A stretch of DNA of 64,000 nucleotides from BS150m-G50 sp964517435 (lineage in GTDB: Bacteria > CAIWAD01 > BS150m-G50): positions 1 to 64,000 of the forward strand of contig CAZFEC010000002.1 of the NCBI GenBank assembly GCA_964517435.1, in the 5' to 3' direction. A program made the position numbers and the translations under genes. Below, piece by piece: positions 29,465-38,301 of this stretch (positions are counted from its first letter, which is position 1; each line of letters begins with the position of its first letter). The notes beneath the pieces are model-generated. The model was not told where the DNA came from. It saw only the letters and a program-made list of their open reading frames with translations, and made no database searches.

Positions 29465-30382
29465 ATGTATCACGAACCTGTACTCCTGAAGCGAGCGATT
29501 GATCTGCTGGTGGTCAAGACCGGCGGCGTCTATCTGGATGCCACGCTCGGTGGAGGTGGTCACGCCGCCGCGATTCTGGACTGCCTGGGACCGGAGGGAC
29601 GTCTGCTCGCCACCGACCGCGATGAAGAAGCGATCGCCGCCGCCCGGGAGCGTATCGGCACTGACGAGCGCTTTACCACCCACCAGCTCAACTTCGCGGA
29701 TTTCTTCGTGCAGTTTCCCCAGTACGCTACCCAGGCGCTGGACGGCATTCTACTCGATCTCGGTGTCTCCTCGCACCAGCTGGACAGCGCCGAACGCGGT
29801 TTCAGTTTCATGAAAGAGGGCGCGCTGGATATGCGTATGAATCGTGCCGACACCCTCACCGCGGCGACCGTCGTCAACGAATACGAGCCGGAAGTGCTGC
29901 GCGGTATCCTGTCCCGCTTCGGAGAAGTGCCCCGTGCCGGACGCTTCGTCGACGCGATCATCGCCGCCCGCCAGGAAGCGCCGCTGCACAGCACCGGCGA
30001 TTTGCGCCGGGTGCTGGAACCGCTGCTGCCGCACCGGGGCGGTTACGGTCTGCTGGCTCAGATATACCAGGCCCTGCGGCTGGAAGTTAACCGCGAACTG
30101 CAGGCACTGCAGCAGTTTCTGGTGGCCGCTCATACAGCCTTGGCCGCAGCGGGCCGTATGGTGGTCATCTCCTATCATTCGCTCGAAGACCGCCTGGTCA
30201 AGCAGTTCTTTCGCTTCGCCGAATCCAGTTGTGTCTGCCCGCCGGAAGCACCGGTCTGCATCTGCGATAAACGGCAGACTATGAAACTGCCGTTCCGCAA
30301 AGCCCTGAAGCCGGACAGCGCGGAGCTGGAGGTCAACCCCCGGGCGCGCAGTGCCCGGCTGCGTGTAGCGGAGAAACTATGA
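29465..30382 (+). CDS. rsmH: 16S rRNA (cytosine1402-N4)-methyltransferase
   Basis: SAM-dependent methyltransferase for C1402 in the decoding site, 305 residues. Signatures: MYHEPVLLKRAIDLL, DATLGGGGHAAAIL (SAM loop, ~22-35), LLDLGVSSHQLDSAERGFSF (~97) and ISYHSLEDRLVKQFF (~236). The ribosome site is weak, suggesting low translation or coupling to mraZ. A TGTATCAC word overlaps the start codon at 29466. The stop overlaps ftsL (ATGA). Confidence 0.97.
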   Translation: MYHEPVLLKRAIDLLVVKTGGVYLDATLGGGGHAAAILDCLGPEGRLLATDRDEEAIAAARERIGTDERFTTHQLNFADFFVQFPQYATQALDGILLDLGVSSHQLDSAERGFSFMKEGALDMRMNRADTLTAATVVNEYEPEVLRGILSRFGEVPRAGRFVDAIIAARQEAPLHSTGDLRRVLEPLLPHRGGYGLLAQIYQALRLEVNRELQALQQFLVAAHTALAAAGRMVVISYHSLEDRLVKQFFRFAESSCVCPPEAPVCICDKRQTMKLPFRKALKPDSAELEVNPRARSARLRVAEKL

Positions 30383-30789
30383 GCGGGCGGGTCAAGTGCT
30401 ACAAACCGCAACGCAAGCGGCGCAGCACCGTCAAGCTGCGTACGGTCCCGGTCCAGGTCAAGCTGGGATGGAAGACGTTGCTGGGAACAGCCGTCGGCCT
30501 GGGGCTGGTGCTCTTTGTATCACAAAAGACCGCGCTGCAGCAGCTGAATTACCGGATCGCCGCCCTGGAACAGTTGCAGAGCGAAACCCGGCAGAAATTG
30601 CGTAACACGCAATTGCAGTATCAGCAACTGTCCGCTTTCCAGCCCATCAACCGGCTGGCGACGACCCACCTCGGCATGATCAGCCGCAACAGCCAACCGA
30701 TCGTGATCACGCTCGGTGAGGAAGGGCATCAGTTGCAAAGGGGACTGGCCGCAACCGCCGTTTCACCAACCCTTTCTCTGAGGGAATAA
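30379..30789 (+). CDS. ftsL: Cell division protein FtsL-like
   Basis: 136-residue bitopic protein: a basic cytoplasmic tail (~1-32, rich in Lys/Arg), one membrane helix (~33-48), and a periplasmic coiled coil (TALQQLNYRIAALEQLQ and following heptads). Sequence is poorly conserved in FtsL, so the call rests on size, topology and position between rsmH and ftsI. In other bacteria FtsL joins FtsB and FtsQ to activate FtsWI. The stop overlaps the ftsI start (TAATG). Confidence 0.8.
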   Translation: MSGRVKCYKPQRKRRSTVKLRTVPVQVKLGWKTLLGTAVGLGLVLFVSQKTALQQLNYRIAALEQLQSETRQKLRNTQLQYQQLSAFQPINRLATTHLGMISRNSQPIVITLGEEGHQLQRGLAATAVSPTLSLRE

Positions 30790-32897
30790 TGGATTACCGC
30801 AGTCCCTTTCGTTTCAGCGGTCGTCTTTATCTGCTCGCCGGAACCGGGTACTGTGTTATGCTGCTGTTGCTGGTCAAGCTCGCCTGGATCCAGTTGTATC
30901 ACAACGAACACTATCTCGAGCAGAGCACCCGGCTTTACAGCTCTGCCCAGGTAATCCCAGCGGAACGGGGACAACTGCTGGACCGCAACGGCGTGGTGCT
31001 CGCAGCGCAGATACCGGGCAATTTCATCCTCACCGTCCAGCCGGATCGACTGCAGACCCGGCCGCAGGTGCTGGCGCGAGCACTGGCCGGCCTGCTGAAC
31101 CGGCCGGTACAGCCTCTGGCTGTACAGCTGACGGTTACCGACCGGCAGACCGTGTATGTCGTTTCCGGTCTGACCCTGGCGGAGCGGGATGCAGTCTCCC
31201 GGCTGCTGGCAGACGACTTCCCCGCCGACGCCAGCTGCTTCAGTTTCGAAGGTTCAACACAACGCTGCTATCCTACCGGCGCCGCTTCCGCCCAGCTGGT
31301 CGGCTATGTCAATCAAAAGGGGAACGGCGTCTGCGGGGTGGAAGCCAGTCTCGACTCGCTGCTGCGCGGAGAACCGGGCCTGCGTATCTACGGCAAGAAT
31401 TGCGCCGGGCAAAAGTTCGAGTGGCAGCAGGGGCGCCACAAACGGCCGACACCCGGTGCCACCGTGACCCTGACGATCGATTCCCGTTTTCAGGCCATCC
31501 TGCTGGAGGAGATGAAACAGGTTGCGGCCGAATTCGGCGCGCAGAACGCCACCGGCCTGATCATGAATCCGCGGACCGGTGAGTTACTGGCCATGGGCAG
31601 CTGGCCCACCTTCAATCCCAACCTCGGTATCAGCAGTGGTGAGACGGGGTTACTGCGCAACCGGGCGGTCAGCGACACCTACGAACCAGGCTCTACTTTC
31701 AAGACCTTCACCTTCGCACAGCTGCTGGCGGAATACGATCTCGACCTGCGGGATTCAGTCGACTGCGAACACGGTTCCTGGCAGATCGGCAGGTGGGTGA
31801 TCAACGATTCCCATCCCGAGGGCTACGGTGTCATCCCCGCAACTGAAGTGTATTACGAATCGAGCAACATCGGCACGGCCAAGCTGGCGGAGCGGATTGA
31901 AGCGCGGGCGATGTACGCGTTTGTGCGTTCATTCGGTTTCGGGCAGTACGCGGGGATCGATCTGCCGGGCGAAGTCAAGGGCAGGTTGCAGCCGCTGCCC
32001 AACTGGCGGCGGGTGGAGAAAGCCAACATCTCTTTCGGACAGGGGATCTCCGTAACCCCGCTCCAGATGGCGGTCGCCTATGCGGCCCTGTTTAACGGCG
32101 GCAGGATCCTGCGTCCTTACGTGATACAAAGCGTTTCCCGCGACGGTAAGAGCCGGGTTACCCGGCCGCTGGTTCGGCGGGAGATTCTCTCGCCCCGCAT
32201 CCTCGTAACACTGCAGGAACTGATGCAGGGCGCCGTGCTGCAGGGTACCGGTCTGCCGGCCGCCATACCGGGGTTGACCGTTATGGGCAAAACCGGCACG
32301 GCGCAGAAAATTGCCCCGGAGGGCGGCTACTCCAACGACGACTACATCGCTTCCTTTGTCGGTCTGGTCAACATCGCCGGCACGCCCTACCTGGGGCTGG
32401 TGCTGTTCGATACACCGCGGGAATCGATCTGGGGCGGGACAGTCGCCGGCGGTTCCTTTAAACGGATCTTCAGCCGTATCCGTCATCTCAACCAGGCCGG
32501 CACCGGCAGCCTGCAGGTAGTGGTCAAGGACCTGGAGCAGCTGCACGAGTTGCCGGACTGCCACGGCCTGGATAACCGGGAACTCCGCCGCCGCCTGCGC
32601 CGCGCCGGCGTGGACAACTTCAGCCTGCAGGGAACCGGAACCGTCATCGCGCAGGACCCGGTTCCCGGTTTATATGCCGCGCTGCCGGCGGTGAACTTTC
32701 GGCTGGCGGAACGGGAATTCAACGACACTCTGCAAGTCCCCGATCTGGCCGGGCTGGAGCTGCGCGACGCGGTAGCTCTGGCCAGCCAGGCGGGCCTGAC
32801 GGTGAACTGCTGCGGCAGCGGGCGGGTAGCCCGGCAATTACCGCCGCCCGGCAGCCGGATTGACCGCCGGGATGTCTGTCAACTGGTATTGCGATGA
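30789..32897 (+). CDS. ftsI: Division transpeptidase FtsI/PBP with C-terminal PASTA repeats
   Basis: 702 residues. N-terminal membrane anchor (~15-35), PBP dimerisation domain (~50-210), transpeptidase domain with STFK (~303), YESSN (~357) and KTGTAQ (~502), then two PASTA-like repeats (~575-635 and ~640-702). Catalyses septal peptidoglycan cross-linking with FtsW. The PASTA tail is typical of Gram-positive PBP2x/SpoVD and of FCB-type FtsI, not of proteobacterial FtsI. Three TGTATCAC words fall in or at its start region and body. It overlaps ftsL and murF. Confidence 0.95.
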   Translation: MDYRSPFRFSGRLYLLAGTGYCVMLLLLVKLAWIQLYHNEHYLEQSTRLYSSAQVIPAERGQLLDRNGVVLAAQIPGNFILTVQPDRLQTRPQVLARALAGLLNRPVQPLAVQLTVTDRQTVYVVSGLTLAERDAVSRLLADDFPADASCFSFEGSTQRCYPTGAASAQLVGYVNQKGNGVCGVEASLDSLLRGEPGLRIYGKNCAGQKFEWQQGRHKRPTPGATVTLTIDSRFQAILLEEMKQVAAEFGAQNATGLIMNPRTGELLAMGSWPTFNPNLGISSGETGLLRNRAVSDTYEPGSTFKTFTFAQLLAEYDLDLRDSVDCEHGSWQIGRWVINDSHPEGYGVIPATEVYYESSNIGTAKLAERIEARAMYAFVRSFGFGQYAGIDLPGEVKGRLQPLPNWRRVEKANISFGQGISVTPLQMAVAYAALFNGGRILRPYVIQSVSRDGKSRVTRPLVRREILSPRILVTLQELMQGAVLQGTGLPAAIPGLTVMGKTGTAQKIAPEGGYSNDDYIASFVGLVNIAGTPYLGLVLFDTPRESIWGGTVAGGSFKRIFSRIRHLNQAGTGSLQVVVKDLEQLHELPDCHGLDNRELRRRLRRAGVDNFSLQGTGTVIAQDPVPGLYAALPAVNFRLAEREFNDTLQVPDLAGLELRDAVALASQAGLTVNCCGSGRVARQLPPPGSRIDRRDVCQLVLR

Positions 32898-34261
32898 AAC
32901 CGATGGCCTTCAGTGAACTGGCCCCGTTGTTGACGGGAAACCAATCCGCGATGGATTACCAGGTGCGGCGTCTGGTGCTCGATTCGCGGCAGGCGACGGC
33001 GGGTGACCTGTTTCTACCTTTTCGGGGGCGCCACCTGAACGGCCACGAGTTCATCACCGCGGCTCTGGCGCAGGGCGCGGCAGCGCTGGCTCAGAACGGC
33101 TACTACCGGGATCACGCCGCGCAGTTTGAACAACAACCGGTGCTGCCGGTGGCGGATGTAGGCGACGCGCTGCTGCGGCTGGCCGAGCAGCTGCGTGCTG
33201 ATTCCTCCACGCGGTTCATCGCCATTACCGGTTCGGCCGGCAAGACCACGCTCAAGGAGCTGGTGTATCACATTCTGCGGGGAGAGCTGAATACCGGCTG
33301 CTCCCCCGGCAATCTGAACAGCACGCAGGGTGTGCCGCTCTCGATCTGTAACCACCTGGAAGAGCAAGAGTGGTTCGTGATGGAAATCGGCGCCAATCGT
33401 CCCGGTGAAATAGCCATGCTCAGCCGCCTGGTGAAACCCCGGATCGCCGTGATTACCAATATCGGCTGGGCGCACGTCGGACCGCTGGGCGGACCGGACG
33501 GTATCGCCCGCGCCAAGAGTGAACTCTGGGAAGGCTTGGTACCGGAGGGTACCGCCGTTCTACCCCTGAGCGAACAGCGCGTGGTTGATTCCGCCCGGGA
33601 ACTGCCGCGGACCGTCGGCTGCTCTCTCGATACCGCGCTGCAGGACGGCGATCTGGAACCGGACTACAGCGCCGTTGTCCTGGGTCAGGATGAATGGGGG
33701 CGCCGCCGGCTGCGCATCGAGGAGCAGGAGCTGCTCGCACCGGTACCGGGCGCGCATGGCGCGGAGCTGGCGCTGCTAGCCTGGACCATCGCCCGGGAGG
33801 TCGGCCTGGCGCCGGCCGCGATCGCCGCCCGGCTGGAGGACGCGGAACCGGTCAGCGGCAGGTTTGTGATACACGCGACGCCGCACGGACGGATTATCGA
33901 TGACAGTTATAACGCCAGCCCCGATTCCATGCGGGCCGCCCTGCGCACGCTGGCGGAAATTCCGACCTCCGGCCGGCGGGTCGCTGTGCTGGCGGGGATG
34001 GCGGAACTCGGCGAATGGTCCGAGCAGCTGCACCGGGAGGTGGCGGCTTATGCCAACACGCTCCCGATCCACCGTTTTCTGATCCTGGGCGAAGAGGCCA
34101 GCGCCCTGCACGCCGAATTAAGCGGTCAGAAGCAGCTCTTCCTCGACCCGGAATCGCTGCTGGCCGAACTGCGCCGGATCGCCGCGCCGGACGATCTGAT
34201 CCTGTGCAAAGGTTCGAATATCTATGGCCTGAGCGCCGTTGTCAGGGAGCTGTTGAAATGA
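32894..34261 (+). CDS. murF: UDP-MurNAc-tripeptide--D-alanyl-D-alanine ligase
   Basis: Adds D-Ala-D-Ala to UDP-MurNAc-tripeptide. 455 residues; P-loop ITGSAGKTTLKEL (~110-122), central NIGWAHVG and EIGANRPGEIAML, and the C-terminal VIDDSYNASPDSMRAAL (~335), all diagnostic of MurF within the Mur ligases. murE, which normally precedes it, is absent; ftsI runs straight into murF with a 4-bp overlap. The stop overlaps ftsW. Confidence 0.96.
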   Translation: MKPMAFSELAPLLTGNQSAMDYQVRRLVLDSRQATAGDLFLPFRGRHLNGHEFITAALAQGAAALAQNGYYRDHAAQFEQQPVLPVADVGDALLRLAEQLRADSSTRFIAITGSAGKTTLKELVYHILRGELNTGCSPGNLNSTQGVPLSICNHLEEQEWFVMEIGANRPGEIAMLSRLVKPRIAVITNIGWAHVGPLGGPDGIARAKSELWEGLVPEGTAVLPLSEQRVVDSARELPRTVGCSLDTALQDGDLEPDYSAVVLGQDEWGRRRLRIEEQELLAPVPGAHGAELALLAWTIAREVGLAPAAIAARLEDAEPVSGRFVIHATPHGRIIDDSYNASPDSMRAALRTLAEIPTSGRRVAVLAGMAELGEWSEQLHREVAAYANTLPIHRFLILGEEASALHAELSGQKQLFLDPESLLAELRRIAAPDDLILCKGSNIYGLSAVVRELLK

Positions 34262-35370
34262 AGGCGATGAGTCGTGATACACTCACATATCTGCTCGTGG
34301 GAGTAGTGGGTTTCCTGTTCCTCCTCGGCCTGGTGATGGTCTACAGCGCCACCTCACCCATGCTGCTGGAACGGGGCAATCCCGCCTGGAAGCTGCTGCT
34401 GCGTCAATTCGTGGCCGGCGGTCTCGGCATCCTGCTAGGTTACCTGGCCGCAAGGGTGGACTATCATTTCCTGCACCGCTTCGCCTGGCCGGCGGTGGCG
34501 CTGGCCGTCGTCATGCTGCTGCTGACGCTGATGCAGGGCGACCTGGTGCGCGGCGCGGCGCGCAGCCTCTCTATCGGCGGCTTCTCCTTTCAGACGGCGG
34601 AGATCGCCAAACTGGCCTTGATCCTGTTCACGGCGCATCTGCTGGCGCGGCACGAAGCCAAAGGGCGCAACGCCGCCGGCTCCATCACCACGCTGCAGTG
34701 GGTTGCCGTCTATCTGGTGATCGCCATGCTGATCATTCGTCAACCCGATTTCTCCACCACCGCGGTCATCACCATGATCGTAATCACCCAGCTGTTCCTG
34801 GCCGGCCTGCCCTGGCGGCTGGTCGGCACCCTGGCAGCCCTGCTGGCTGTGGGTGCACCCCTCCTCCTGCTGCTGCGTAAATACCGCCTCGAGCGAATCC
34901 AGTCCTTCCTGCACGACATGTGGACGCTGGACCCGCAAGCCTACCAATTACTGCACTCCCAGATCGCGTTGGGCCGGGGCGGCGCTACCGGCCAGGGGGT
35001 CGGCGACAGTATGCAGAAGCTGCTTTACCTGCCGCTGCCCTACAACGATTTTATTTTCGCGGTAGTTGGTGAAGAGTTGGGTTGGTTGGGGACGGCGGCC
35101 CTTGTCGTCGCGTTCGGCGCGTTTCTCTACCTGGGCGTGCGGATAATCCGCCACGCTCCCGATACCTTCGGCCGTCTTCTGGCCAGCGGTATCGTATTCA
35201 CCATCGTTTATTATGCACTGCTGCACATGCTGATCGTGGTTGGTCTGGTACCCAACACCGGTCTGCCGTTGCCTTTTATCAGTTACGGCGGAGCCAATCT
35301 GCTGATCATGTTCGTAGCGGTGGGAGTACTACTAAATATTCATCTACAAAGCGGTCGGGAGAGAGCATGA
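34258..35370 (+). CDS. ftsW: Septal SEDS glycosyltransferase FtsW
   Basis: Polymerises peptidoglycan glycan strands at the septum together with FtsI. 370 residues, about ten membrane helices. Typical segments: GLVMVYSATSPMLLE (~23), KLALILFTAHLLARH, QPDFSTTAVI and the C-terminal GLPLPFISYGGANLL (~335). The start at 34258 overlaps the murF stop; the longer frame from 34015 lies wholly within murF. mraY and murD, which normally separate murF and ftsW, are missing. A GTGATACA word lies at 34274, within the first codons. Confidence 0.95.
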   Translation: MKAMSRDTLTYLLVGVVGFLFLLGLVMVYSATSPMLLERGNPAWKLLLRQFVAGGLGILLGYLAARVDYHFLHRFAWPAVALAVVMLLLTLMQGDLVRGAARSLSIGGFSFQTAEIAKLALILFTAHLLARHEAKGRNAAGSITTLQWVAVYLVIAMLIIRQPDFSTTAVITMIVITQLFLAGLPWRLVGTLAALLAVGAPLLLLLRKYRLERIQSFLHDMWTLDPQAYQLLHSQIALGRGGATGQGVGDSMQKLLYLPLPYNDFIFAVVGEELGWLGTAALVVAFGAFLYLGVRIIRHAPDTFGRLLASGIVFTIVYYALLHMLIVVGLVPNTGLPLPFISYGGANLLIMFVAVGVLLNIHLQSGRERA

Positions 35371-36266
35371 CTAAGAGCAGCATTCTGGACTACTACACTG
35401 GCGTCTTCAAGGAAAAAGAACAGCTCAGCCTGCACAGTACTATCAGGATCGGCGGGCCGGCGGACTACTTCTGCCAGCCGCAGAGTGAGCAGGAGGTAAT
35501 GCAGTTACTGCGGTTTGTGCGGGCGGAAGAGCAACCGGTCATCTTCGTGGGACGGGGTAGTAATATTCTCTTCAGCGATGAAGGATTCCGGGGCGTTGTG
35601 ATACATCCCGGTCCCCGCCTGGGCAAGTGCAACCTGGTTGAACCGAACCTGATCGCGGTAGGCTGCGGAGCCGACAACGCCGTGGTAGTGCGTTTCTGTG
35701 CGGATCACGAAATGACCGGACTCGAATACCTGACCGGAGTGCCGAGTACCATCGGTGGTGCCATCGCCATGAACGCCGGCGCCTACGGCGAGGAAATCAG
35801 CAAATTCGTCGAGAAGGTGCGTCTGGTGGATGCCGACAACATCGTGGAGAAAACCCGGGAGGAGATGGGATTCAGCTACCGGCACACGGAGGGCGTGCGT
35901 GGCTGTTTCGTGGTGAAAGTCTGGCTGCGCCTGGAATCCATCTCCCGCGACGACGCCTATGCGGCCACGCGCGAAATCCTGTCCCAGCGGCGGGAGACCC
36001 AGCCGTTGCACCTGCCTTCGTTGGGCAGCGTCTTCAAACGGGTGGACGACCACTACCCGGGCCAGTTGATCGAGGAAGCCGGCTGCAAAGGTCTGCAGGT
36101 CGGCGATATGCAGGTCTCCCCCCTGCATGCGAATTTCATCGTCAACCTCGGATCCGGCAAGGCCGCGGATATGCTGAGCCTGGTTGAGCAGGTGCAGGAG
36201 CGCGTGAAAGAGCACTCCGGAGTGGAGTTGCCGCTCGAAATCAAACTGGTGGGCTTTGACCAATGA
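35367..36266 (+). CDS. murB: UDP-N-acetylenolpyruvoylglucosamine reductase (MurB)
   Basis: FAD enzyme reducing enolpyruvyl-UDP-GlcNAc to UDP-MurNAc. 299 residues, the length of type II MurB (Staphylococcus-like). Motifs: TIRIGGPADYF (~25), FVGRGSNILFSDEGF (~60), GVPSTIGGAIAMNAGAYGEE (~125) and the active-site SLGSVFKR (~215). Start ATG 35367 overlaps the ftsW stop. The reading from 35082 is inside ftsW. murG and murC are not present between ftsW and murB. Confidence 0.96.
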   Translation: MTKSSILDYYTGVFKEKEQLSLHSTIRIGGPADYFCQPQSEQEVMQLLRFVRAEEQPVIFVGRGSNILFSDEGFRGVVIHPGPRLGKCNLVEPNLIAVGCGADNAVVVRFCADHEMTGLEYLTGVPSTIGGAIAMNAGAYGEEISKFVEKVRLVDADNIVEKTREEMGFSYRHTEGVRGCFVVKVWLRLESISRDDAYAATREILSQRRETQPLHLPSLGSVFKRVDDHYPGQLIEEAGCKGLQVGDMQVSPLHANFIVNLGSGKAADMLSLVEQVQERVKEHSGVELPLEIKLVGFDQ

Positions 36267-37015
36267 CCCGTATGGCTTCCCGGCCGCGCCGGCGTCACTC
36301 TTTCGCCAGTCTGTTTCGCGCCGTGCTGCGTGATACATTCAGTCTGGGAATCCAGCTGGTGGTGCTGTTGAGTTCCGCCATGCTGCTGTTTGCCGCCGCC
36401 ACTTCTCCCTGGATGACGATCACAGCCGTCGAAGTAAGCGGCAACAGCTATCTGATCGGCGACGACATTGTATCACAAATGGACTACCAGGGTCAGAACC
36501 TGCTGCGGCTGGATCTGGCGGAGATGGAACGGCGGCTGTGCGCCTCCCCCTGGATCGTGGACGCGCACCTAAACTACCGTCCGCTCCACCGTTTGCAGCT
36601 GGAGGTGACTGAGGCGGAGCCGGTGGCACTCCATCGCCGGGAGACAAACTGGTATATCTGCTCGGCCACCGGCGAACAGCTCCCCTGGGAGTCCTTTGCC
36701 CGTCCTCTACTGCTGCCGGTACTCCGGGAAGTCGCCGCCGACGAACTCGTTTCCGTCTGCCGGATAGCGAGCCATGTAAAAAACTGCTACCCGGCCCTCT
36801 ATGCTGAATTGCAGAGTATCGCGCTGGGTGAATGCCTGGTGTTGACTATCGGTGCCCCCGGCGTAGCTGCATGGCTGGAAAGAGAAAGATTGGATCATCA
36901 GTTGACCAAACTGGAACTGTTCCTGGCGCGCCCGGAAATGCACAACGGAAATGTATCACATATAGACCTGCGGTTCGACAATAAGCTTATCGCCAGGAGG
37001 CGCCAGGACGCATGA
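36263..37015 (+). CDS. ftsQ: Cell division protein FtsQ
   Basis: 250-residue bitopic protein: basic cytoplasmic tail (~1-20), a membrane helix (~25-45, LGIQLVVLLSSAMLLFAAA), then a POTRA domain (~48-118, ITAVEVSGNSYLIGDDIV) and the beta domain. Bridges early and late divisome proteins. Position between murB and ftsA is canonical. Three TGTATCAC-type words (36330, 36469, 36952) fall in it, the highest local density. Both ends overlap neighbours by 4 bp. Confidence 0.9.
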   Translation: MTRMASRPRRRHSFASLFRAVLRDTFSLGIQLVVLLSSAMLLFAAATSPWMTITAVEVSGNSYLIGDDIVSQMDYQGQNLLRLDLAEMERRLCASPWIVDAHLNYRPLHRLQLEVTEAEPVALHRRETNWYICSATGEQLPWESFARPLLLPVLREVAADELVSVCRIASHVKNCYPALYAELQSIALGECLVLTIGAPGVAAWLERERLDHQLTKLELFLARPEMHNGNVSHIDLRFDNKLIARRRQDA

Positions 37016-38301
37016 AAAATCAGCAACTGATCACCGTACTCGATCTCGGTACGACAAAACTGGTGACGCTGATCGTGCGATTGCCTGAGGACGGGCTCCC
37101 CGATATCATGGGCATCGGGCTTGAGGACTCCGTGGGAATCAGCCAGGGCAGCATCATCAACATGCGGGAGGCCGCCGACGCCGCCGGCCGTTCGATCGCC
37201 ATGGCGGAGAAAATGGCACAGGCCAAGGCTACACCGCTGGTGGTCGGTATCACCGGACGTAATATCAATTCAATTGTCGGACGGGGTTCACTGAATCTCG
37301 GTGGCGAAAAACACGAAATCACGGAAATCACCGAGCTGGCGGTGGAGAACGTCGTACAGCAGGCCATTCCGGCGTTGACCGGCGGCGAGCAGATCCTCAC
37401 GCATACGCTGCCGCGCGGTTTCCAGCTGGACGGGCAAACCGTGCAGCAGCCGTTGGGTATGACCGGCTACCGTCTCGACGCCGATGTACTCGTCGTCAGC
37501 AGCACCACCTCAATCGTGAACAACATCCGCAACTGCCTGGCGGTGGTGGGCCACAGCGTTGACAGCCTGGTGCTGGAATCGCTGGCGGCCGGTATGGCCG
37601 TTATGAACGAGGGCGAACGCAACTACGGCAGCATGCTGATTGATATCGGGGGCGGGACCTGCGATATCACGCTGTATCACGAAGGCCATCTCCAGCATGT
37701 ACTTGTCGTGCCGCTGGGCGGCGAGCGTATCACGCGCGACCTGGCCGAAGTGCTCAGTACGTCGCTGGAAGACGCGGAAGCGCTGAAGATCAATTACGGA
37801 CAGGCTACTCCCAGGGTAGTGCAGGACGATCGCCGGATCCGGGTACCGCTGGTGAACAGCAGCTCCGCGAACGAGTTCACCCTCAGTTATATCGCCAGCA
37901 TCATCGAATGCCGGCTGCGGGAGTATTTCGAGAGCATTCTGCTGGAGCTGGAACAGAGTCGCTTCGCCGACATGCTGGACGGGGGGATCGTCCTCACCGG
38001 CGGCGGCAGTCTGCTGCCGGGAATCAAAACCGTAGCCGAGGAGGTTTTTCAGCGTCCGGTCCGCATCGGCGAGCCGGTGAATCTGCCCGGCATTCACGAT
38101 CGCCTCAACCAGCCCCGCCACGGGGTCGCCATCGGCCTGATTCTGTATACGGCTGCCCGTCTGGGTAAACTGGACTCCGAACTGCTGCGGGGTATAGGCA
38201 ATCCGCTGCTCACGGTCGACGTCCCCGGGCGCAGCAAACGCCGCGCCGAGGGCGCTCTGCATAGTTTCTGGCATCGTCTAACCGGAAAGGTGGCTCTGTG
38301 A
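37012..38301 (+). CDS. ftsA: Cell division protein FtsA
   Basis: Actin-like ATPase that tethers FtsZ to the membrane. 429 residues. Phosphate-1 VLDLGTTKLVTLI (~9), phosphate-2 LIDIGGGTCDITLY (~207) and adenosine motif GGIVLTGGGSLLPGI (~325) are intact, as is the 1C subdomain region. The C terminus (LHSFWHRLTGKVAL) could be the amphipathic membrane-targeting helix. It is immediately followed by a second ftsA-like gene with a 4-bp GTGA overlap. Confidence 0.94.
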   Translation: MKNQQLITVLDLGTTKLVTLIVRLPEDGLPDIMGIGLEDSVGISQGSIINMREAADAAGRSIAMAEKMAQAKATPLVVGITGRNINSIVGRGSLNLGGEKHEITEITELAVENVVQQAIPALTGGEQILTHTLPRGFQLDGQTVQQPLGMTGYRLDADVLVVSSTTSIVNNIRNCLAVVGHSVDSLVLESLAAGMAVMNEGERNYGSMLIDIGGGTCDITLYHEGHLQHVLVVPLGGERITRDLAEVLSTSLEDAEALKINYGQATPRVVQDDRRIRVPLVNSSSANEFTLSYIASIIECRLREYFESILLELEQSRFADMLDGGIVLTGGGSLLPGIKTVAEEVFQRPVRIGEPVNLPGIHDRLNQPRHGVAIGLILYTAARLGKLDSELLRGIGNPLLTVDVPGRSKRRAEGALHSFWHRLTGKVAL